17,867 nucleotides of DNA from Clostridia bacterium DTU080. GTDB lineage: Bacteria; Bacillota; Limnochordia; DTU080. A program made the translations under genes and the position numbers. Every line of letters begins with the position of its first letter. The stretch's first letter is position 1. Below the pieces are notes generated by a model. It did no database searches and was not told the DNA's origin. It saw nothing but the letters and a program-made list of their open reading frames with translations. This document shows positions 13,468 through 17,867 of this stretch, piece after piece. The DNA is taken from assembly GCA_001513395.1 (NCBI GenBank), contig LFTP01000183.1, positions 1 to 17,867 of the forward strand. The letters run 5' to 3'.

Positions 13468-14692
13468 ACTGCAGCTCAAGCGATCGTGCCGCAAAACCGA
13501 GCACTAACGGTCCTCTCGTCCAGCACTCCTCCGCGGCAAAGGCCACCAGCTCTATCTCGCTGCCGTGGCGCGCAATAAACTCAACCACTTCGTACGCTTG
13601 TCGCGGAGAGACTCCGCCGAAGGTTCCGTCATCTTGTGGCATCATGCCCCTGTTGCTGGCTGCTTCCCGAGCTTCACCTTGAATCCACAAGATGAACTCC
13701 TCGAAGATCTCACTTGGGCTTCTGCTGCCGTCAAATGTACGCCGGGCGATGATTTCGCCCTGTGAAAAGACGACCACATTCCTAATAAGGTTGAAGTCGG
13801 CCTGCACTATCTCCCCGGGGGCCGCATTAGTCAAAGCGACGAGTTGCACAATCACGCTTTCTGTATTCGGATCTTCCTTGATCGCCTTGACCGCCAGATC
13901 GATGACCGTATCCGCACTGACGAGAGTATGAAGGCCTCCTTCCTGCACAATAACTCGGTCAATGCGCACCCCCACACCGTCATCCCTCAATCCGGCTCCG
14001 CGTCGGAGTACCTTCTCATTGGCCTCCGCCACGAGGGCTTTCAGCTGCTCACGCAGCACATCGGCAGATTCGCGGGAGTTCACCGTCACTGAACCAAGAA
14101 CGTCCAGCGCATGATAGACAAAGCTAGCTTGTCGCAGACTGAAGTTGGCCTGCTGAAGACGACTGGCTTGATCGAAATAATACTCACCGGCCTTACGCAG
14201 ACTGGCTAACTGTTCCACCAACAAGACCCGTTCGCTCTCCAGTCGATCACGTTCGGCGATCAGCAAGCGTGTCTGCTCCGTCAACGCCTCACTTTGTTGT
14301 TTCAACTCATCGTTGTGAGCCTGCAGTTCGGCGTTTTCCTTCGACAAACGTGCATTGGCCACAGACAGTTCCGCCCGTTGTTGTTCCAGCAGTTCCAACT
14401 CGGTGTTCTTGGCGGTGAGATCCGTCGATAAAGCCTCCACCGATGCTCGCAACCGCTCCATACCAAACAAGGCCTGTCGCACGTTTTCACTCAAGAGGAT
14501 GAGACTCACCAATGTGAACAAGACGATGATCACACCGGTGATGATGGTGATGATACGCGACGTGTAGCGGGGACGCAAGCCCAGGATACTGAGCCGTTTT
14601 TTGCCCGCAAATCTGCCGACTTTGTCACCCTGATAGGCAGCGAAGCCACCCACGATCATCAGGAGGACAATAAAGCCCAGGCCAAATCCCAT
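13427..14692 (-). CDS. DUF3084 domain-containing membrane coiled-coil protein
   Basis: Function is unknown. The 421-residue protein has two N-terminal membrane helices (residues about 3-20 and 47-69) separated by a short basic loop (GKKRLSILGLRPRYTSR), then a long coiled coil rich in Glu, Gln, Leu and Ala (about 72-190; e.g. ELELLEQQRAELSVANARLS), and a C-terminal globular domain from about 195 to the end. The last part (EIELVAFAAEECWTRGPLVL) matches the C-terminal pattern of DUF3084 proteins, known from cyanobacteria and some Bacillota. The topology resembles cell-envelope or division scaffold proteins, but no role should be assumed. The ATG at 14692 has GAAGGA five bases upstream. It follows argS by 104 bases, where I see no clear terminator or promoter. 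Confidence 0.87.
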   Translation of the reverse strand: MGFGLGFIVLLMIVGGFAAYQGDKVGRFAGKKRLSILGLRPRYTSRIITIITGVIIVLFTLVSLILLSENVRQALFGMERLRASVEALSTDLTAKNTELELLEQQRAELSVANARLSKENAELQAHNDELKQQSEALTEQTRLLIAERDRLESERVLLVEQLASLRKAGEYYFDQASRLQQANFSLRQASFVYHALDVLGSVTVNSRESADVLREQLKALVAEANEKVLRRGAGLRDDGVGVRIDRVIVQEGGLHTLVSADTVIDLAVKAIKEDPNTESVIVQLVALTNAAPGEIVQADFNLIRNVVVFSQGEIIARRTFDGSRSPSEIFEEFILWIQGEAREAASNRGMMPQDDGTFGGVSPRQAYEVVEFIARHGSEIELVAFAAEECWTRGPLVLGFAARSLELQYGESEAVELISAT

Positions 14693-14796
14693 CCTGATCC
14701 TTCCTCTCGCTCACAGACCACCTCATGAATCCTTTCGCTCGCCGGAAACGAATTCCCTGTCATGCCAAAAGATGGCCACAAACGGAAGGTGTTGGT

Positions 14797-16494
14797 CTAC
14801 ATCTCCTCGGGTGCTCGGATGCCCAGCAGATAGAGCCCATTGCGAATCACGGTTCGTGTAGCATCCAAAAGGGCGAGCCTTTCTGCCATCACGTCACTGC
14901 CTACGATACGATGCGCGTGATAAAATCCGTTAAAGACCCGGCACAACTCAAGCAGATACCTGGCTATGGCCGAAGGTTCGCGGCCGGCTTCGGCCGAAGC
15001 GACTACCGAACCGAAACGTGCCAACTCCTTCACCAGAGCTAATTCCTCCGGTTCGGTCAACGCACCGGTATTCAGCTCCGCCACAGGCAGAACTTCCGCA
15101 TCGGCGCGGCGCAAGACACTGCCGGCTCGGGCGTATGTATACTGGACATATGGCCCCGAGTCGCCTTCGTAGTTCAAAGCCGCGGCCCAGTCAAACGAGA
15201 TGTCCTTCATCCGATTGAACATCAGGAAGTAGAAGAGCACGGCCCCGATGCCCACCATCTCGGCGACTTCGTCCTTGTCGGCCAGACCCGGATTCCGCTC
15301 ATCGATGATGGCTCGAGCGCGACCTGTAGCCTCATCGAGAAGATCCTCAAGGAAGACAACATTGCCTCTGCGGGTCGACATAGCTTCGTCTCCCAGACGT
15401 ATGGTGCCAAAGGCGATATGTTCGTATCTGTCTACCCAGTCCATACCCATGAGACGCAGCACGGCAAAAACCTGCTTAAAATGAAGCTGTTGCGGAGCGC
15501 CGACCACATAGAGCACCAAGGAGGGACGATAATGCTCCCAACGATACAGTGCAGCCGCCAAATCCCGCGTGGCATACAGAGTACTTCCATCGCTCTTTTT
15601 GATCAGACATGGCGGCAGATCCTCAAGCTCGACAATAGCCGCCCCTTCACTGTCTTTAAGAAGTCCCTTTTCCGTCAGGATCTCCAGCACCCGAGGCATC
15701 TTATCTTCATAGAAGGCCTCGCCGGCGTAGGAGTCAAATTCGATCCCCAAACGGGCATACACCCGCTCAAACTCCTTTATGGACAGCTCGCGGAAACGGC
15801 GCCACAGTGCCAACAACTCGGGATCGCCCTGCTCGAGACGACGAAAGGCCTCTCTGGCGCGGTCATCGAGCTCGGGTTGTGTTTCAGCCTCTTGGTGAAA
15901 ACGCACATAAAGCTGGAACAACTCCTTGATCGGATCGGCCTTGAGTCGCTCTTCATCACCCCAAAGCTCGTAGGCAACGATCCACTTGCCGCACTGGGTG
16001 CCCCAATCGCCCAGGTGGTTGACTCTTTCCACATGATAGCCCTGGTGAGCGAATATACGATAAAGCGAATGCCCCAGCACGGTTGTGCGTATCAAGCCCA
16101 CCGCTACGGGCTTGGCTATGTTGGGAGATGAGAAATCGATCACCACGGTCCGCCCCTGACCGGTCTGAGACGAGCCGTAGGCTTCTCCCTCATCCTGAAT
16201 TCGTTGCAGCACTTCACGAACCATGAAGCTTTTCTCGATAAAGAAGTTGAGATAGCCGCCGACAACCTCCATGCGCTCCACCCAAGGCGGCGGCGTGATG
16301 GAATCGGCCACCTCCTGAGCAATGCGCTGCGGCGCCTTCTTGAGCACTCTGGCCAAAGAGAACGCCGGAAAGGCATAATCCCCCAATTTTGGATCCGCCG
16401 GTATCTCGATTATCGTTCCAATATCTATATGGCGAATGGCCTCTTCAGGGAGGGCCTCCTGAACCAAGCCAGCGATTCGCTGTCGAAACATCAT
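14797..16494 (-). CDS. argS: Arginyl-tRNA synthetase with degenerate signature motifs
   Basis: ArgRS is the class I synthetase that charges tRNA-Arg with arginine. The 565-residue protein has the N-terminal Arg_S (Add-1) domain (residues 1 to about 90, with DPKLGDYAFPAFSLA), the catalytic Rossmann domain (FSSPNIAKP at 121-129, NHLGDWGTQCGKW at 159-171, STLYATRDLAAALYRWEHY), and the C-terminal DALR anticodon-binding domain with YVQYTYARAGSVLRR and a family-typical end GLYLLGIRAPEEM. The HIGH motif reads AVGL (131-134) rather than xxGH, followed by IRTT where LRST is usual, and the KMSKS region reads AMSTRRGN (371-378), lacking the first Lys. No frameshift or stop is seen. The ATG at 16494 has GAAGGA seven bases upstream. 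Fold identity is certain; catalytic competence is less so. Confidence 0.95.
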   Translation of the reverse strand: MMFRQRIAGLVQEALPEEAIRHIDIGTIIEIPADPKLGDYAFPAFSLARVLKKAPQRIAQEVADSITPPPWVERMEVVGGYLNFFIEKSFMVREVLQRIQDEGEAYGSSQTGQGRTVVIDFSSPNIAKPVAVGLIRTTVLGHSLYRIFAHQGYHVERVNHLGDWGTQCGKWIVAYELWGDEERLKADPIKELFQLYVRFHQEAETQPELDDRAREAFRRLEQGDPELLALWRRFRELSIKEFERVYARLGIEFDSYAGEAFYEDKMPRVLEILTEKGLLKDSEGAAIVELEDLPPCLIKKSDGSTLYATRDLAAALYRWEHYRPSLVLYVVGAPQQLHFKQVFAVLRLMGMDWVDRYEHIAFGTIRLGDEAMSTRRGNVVFLEDLLDEATGRARAIIDERNPGLADKDEVAEMVGIGAVLFYFLMFNRMKDISFDWAAALNYEGDSGPYVQYTYARAGSVLRRADAEVLPVAELNTGALTEPEELALVKELARFGSVVASAEAGREPSAIARYLLELCRVFNGFYHAHRIVGSDVMAERLALLDATRTVIRNGLYLLGIRAPEEM

Positions 16495-16536
16495 CGGATC
16501 TTCCTTCCTCGCAACCTCGTACGCGATGGGTACAGT

Positions 16537-17304
16537 CTAGAACATGGTATCACTCTCGGCACCATTTGCATACCCATTGCCCATCAGATCCGCCAATTGA
16601 TTCACAGCCGACGCAAGGACATCGCCTGCATTCTCACGGAATACAAGTGTTGCCCGAGCGTCAGCTATGGTCGGTGTATGGTTGATGATGACAAGATGGG
16701 CGTCGGATGGGAGAAAGCTGACCAATGTATTGGCCGGAGAAACCGTGAGAGAAGTGCCAACCACGACAAGCAAGTCGGTCTCTTGCACTCGCTCGATGGC
16801 TTGTTCAAAAACGCCGGGAGGCAGCGGATCCCCAAACAAGACCACCGCAGGCTCGAGTATGGCCGCACATCGACGACACCGGGGCAAAGCTTCATCACCG
16901 ATGATCGCCAGGGGATATTCACGCCGACATCCGGTGCATACTACATGCCGCAGATGGCCGTGGAGCTCGAGGACGACCGATGAACCAGCCTTTTGATGAA
17001 GGCCGTCGATATTCTGGGTAACCACTGCCACATCACGGCCCAGCCGTTCGAGTTGGGCAATCGCTTTGTGGCCGTGATGCGGCTGAGCATCCGCCCAGAC
17101 CAGGAAGCTCTCCCTGAAAAAGGCGTAAAACTCCAGCGGCCGGTCTTCAAAGGCCGGCCGACTCAACAGATACATCGGATCCGTCTGTTGCCATAGACCC
17201 GTATCGCTTCGGAAATCCGGAAGGCCAGATTCCGTTGACATGCCGGCTCCGGTCAGAAACGTCACCCGGCGAGCCTTTTGAAGCAGACTCGTAAGACGCG
17301 TCAT
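16537..17304 (-). CDS. cobB: NAD-dependent protein deacylase, sirtuin (SIR2/CobB) family
   Basis: Sirtuins remove acetyl or other acyl groups from lysine using NAD, giving nicotinamide and O-acyl-ADP-ribose. Motifs, numbered from the chosen start: FLTGAGMSTESGLPDFRS (residues 16-33), TQNIDGLHQKAG, ELHGH with the catalytic His at about 115, a zinc site CTGC (123, 126) and CRRC (143, 146), VVLFGDPLP, and VVVGTSLTVSPAN. I choose ATG at 17304 because AGGGA lies ten bases upstream; GTG at 17313 is in frame but its site is too close. The 255-residue length is normal. FGD replaces the more common FGE. It follows the ftsH-like gene by about 46 bases and precedes argS by 42. Acyl specificity is not readable. 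Confidence 0.93.
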   Translation of the reverse strand: MTRLTSLLQKARRVTFLTGAGMSTESGLPDFRSDTGLWQQTDPMYLLSRPAFEDRPLEFYAFFRESFLVWADAQPHHGHKAIAQLERLGRDVAVVTQNIDGLHQKAGSSVVLELHGHLRHVVCTGCRREYPLAIIGDEALPRCRRCAAILEPAVVLFGDPLPPGVFEQAIERVQETDLLVVVGTSLTVSPANTLVSFLPSDAHLVIINHTPTIADARATLVFRENAGDVLASAVNQLADLMGNGYANGAESDTMF

Positions 17305-17350
17305 TGCTATCACATCCCTATGAAGCAGCGGCGAGCCTGTTTCCGCTCAC

Positions 17351-17867
17351 TCAAACGGCCCCGGCCAACGCTGCGGTAACCCCCTCTGACAGACTATCGG
17401 ACAGCGGCTGAGTCGGACCGATGATACGTCGGAAGTCGGCACCGCTTATGTGCTCTTCAGCGAACAGATACTGTGCCACCTCTTGCAACTTCTCCTTGCA
17501 GGCCATTATCTGTCTGCGTACGAACTCCTCCTGTTCACGGATCACTCTCCGGGTCTCTTCATGAATCATCTGTGTCGGAGCGCTTTGCACATCGATGATA
17601 CCCAACTCGGACAGACCCGCACCGATCAGTTTTCCGGCCAAATCCACCGCCTTTTCGAAGTCGTTGATCGCGCCCGTGCTTCGACTCCCCAAGGCGATCT
17701 CTTCGGCCACCGCTCCGCCCAGACAGACCGCGATTTGATCCAATAGATCCTGCTTGGTGTACAGATAGCGATCGTCCTGCGGACTTTGGCGCATGAATCC
17801 CATGGCCGCACCCCGCGGAGCAACAGTGACCGAAGACACGGACCCGGGACGCACCATTTCACTGATC
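17351..17867 (-). CDS. ftsH: FtsH-family ATP-dependent zinc protease, C-terminal part (cut by window edge)
   Basis: FtsH proteins are membrane AAA+ proteases of family M41 that degrade misfolded or regulatory membrane and soluble proteins. Only the last 171 codons are present and the frame is open to the right edge; the AAA module and the HExxH zinc motif lie outside. What remains is the M41 domain: SVTVAPRGAAMGFM, LYTKQDLLDQIAVCLGGAVA, AEEIALGSRSTGAIND with the third zinc ligand (the D in GAIND), and helical KAVDLAGKLIGAG. The C-terminal tail after EEHISGADFRRIIG is short. The peptidase region is somewhat divergent (SSVTVAPRG where HKVTIIPRG is common), so it may be a paralogue rather than the main FtsH. 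It ends 46 bases before the sirtuin. Confidence 0.88.
   Translation of the reverse strand, partial: ISEMVRPGSVSSVTVAPRGAAMGFMRQSPQDDRYLYTKQDLLDQIAVCLGGAVAEEIALGSRSTGAINDFEKAVDLAGKLIGAGLSELGIIDVQSAPTQMIHEETRRVIREQEEFVRRQIMACKEKLQEVAQYLFAEEHISGADFRRIIGPTQPLSDSLSEGVTAALAGAV

Noticed and set aside
15418..16131. Long open frame (237 codons) on the plus strand opposite argS, and similar ones at 11149-11940, 16204-16983 and 6832-7419
   Set aside because: They lie entirely or almost entirely opposite well-identified genes, have no recognisable domains and read as antisense shadows of GC-rich coding sequence.

Overview
The window reads as a chromosomal core region of an endospore-forming member of the Bacillota (Firmicutes), moderately GC-rich by eye. 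The evidence is SpoVS and a SpoVAF/GerA-family protein (spore formers), RNase Y, a ComEB-type deaminase, the ScpA/ScpB condensin partners, and thpR-recA-recX next to cinA. The species cannot be named from the sequence. All 21 genes I accept lie on the minus strand, so transcription runs from right (about 17867) to left (1). Both end genes are cut: ftsH at the right edge and scpB at the left edge. I see no tRNA, rRNA, CRISPR array, transposase or phage module. No gap between genes exceeds about 250 bases.

Right part (17867 to 12450): the C-terminal part of an FtsH-family protease, a zinc-binding sirtuin, arginyl-tRNA synthetase with altered signature motifs, a DUF3084 membrane/coiled-coil protein, a dCMP-deaminase-like ComEB protein, and an unrecognised four-helix membrane protein. 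Middle part (12466 to 8257): a site-2 protease, cinA, thpR, recA and recX, tightly packed or overlapping and probably co-transcribed; this is a DNA-repair and nucleotide-housekeeping block. A consensus sigma-A promoter overlapping the end of recX then opens a leader of roughly 220 bases before rny (RNase Y). It holds a direct repeat, several hairpins, a long-range closing stem and a possible helix masking the ribosome binding site. After rny come an uncharacterised 200-residue protein and spoVS.

Left part (5518 to 1): an M19 dipeptidase, dodecin, a small four-helix membrane protein, spoVAF, then lysA-scpA-scpB. The last three overlap one another and start from a recognisable sigma-A promoter just upstream of lysA. 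The spoVAF-lysA-scpA-scpB order resembles a conserved sporulation/lysine/chromosome-segregation neighbourhood of spore formers, but the other spoVA genes are absent here.

The most interesting features are the structured rny leader, with rny lacking a normal start codon behind its strong ribosome binding site, and the arginyl-tRNA synthetase whose HIGH and KMSKS signatures are both degenerate. Most other content is ordinary.
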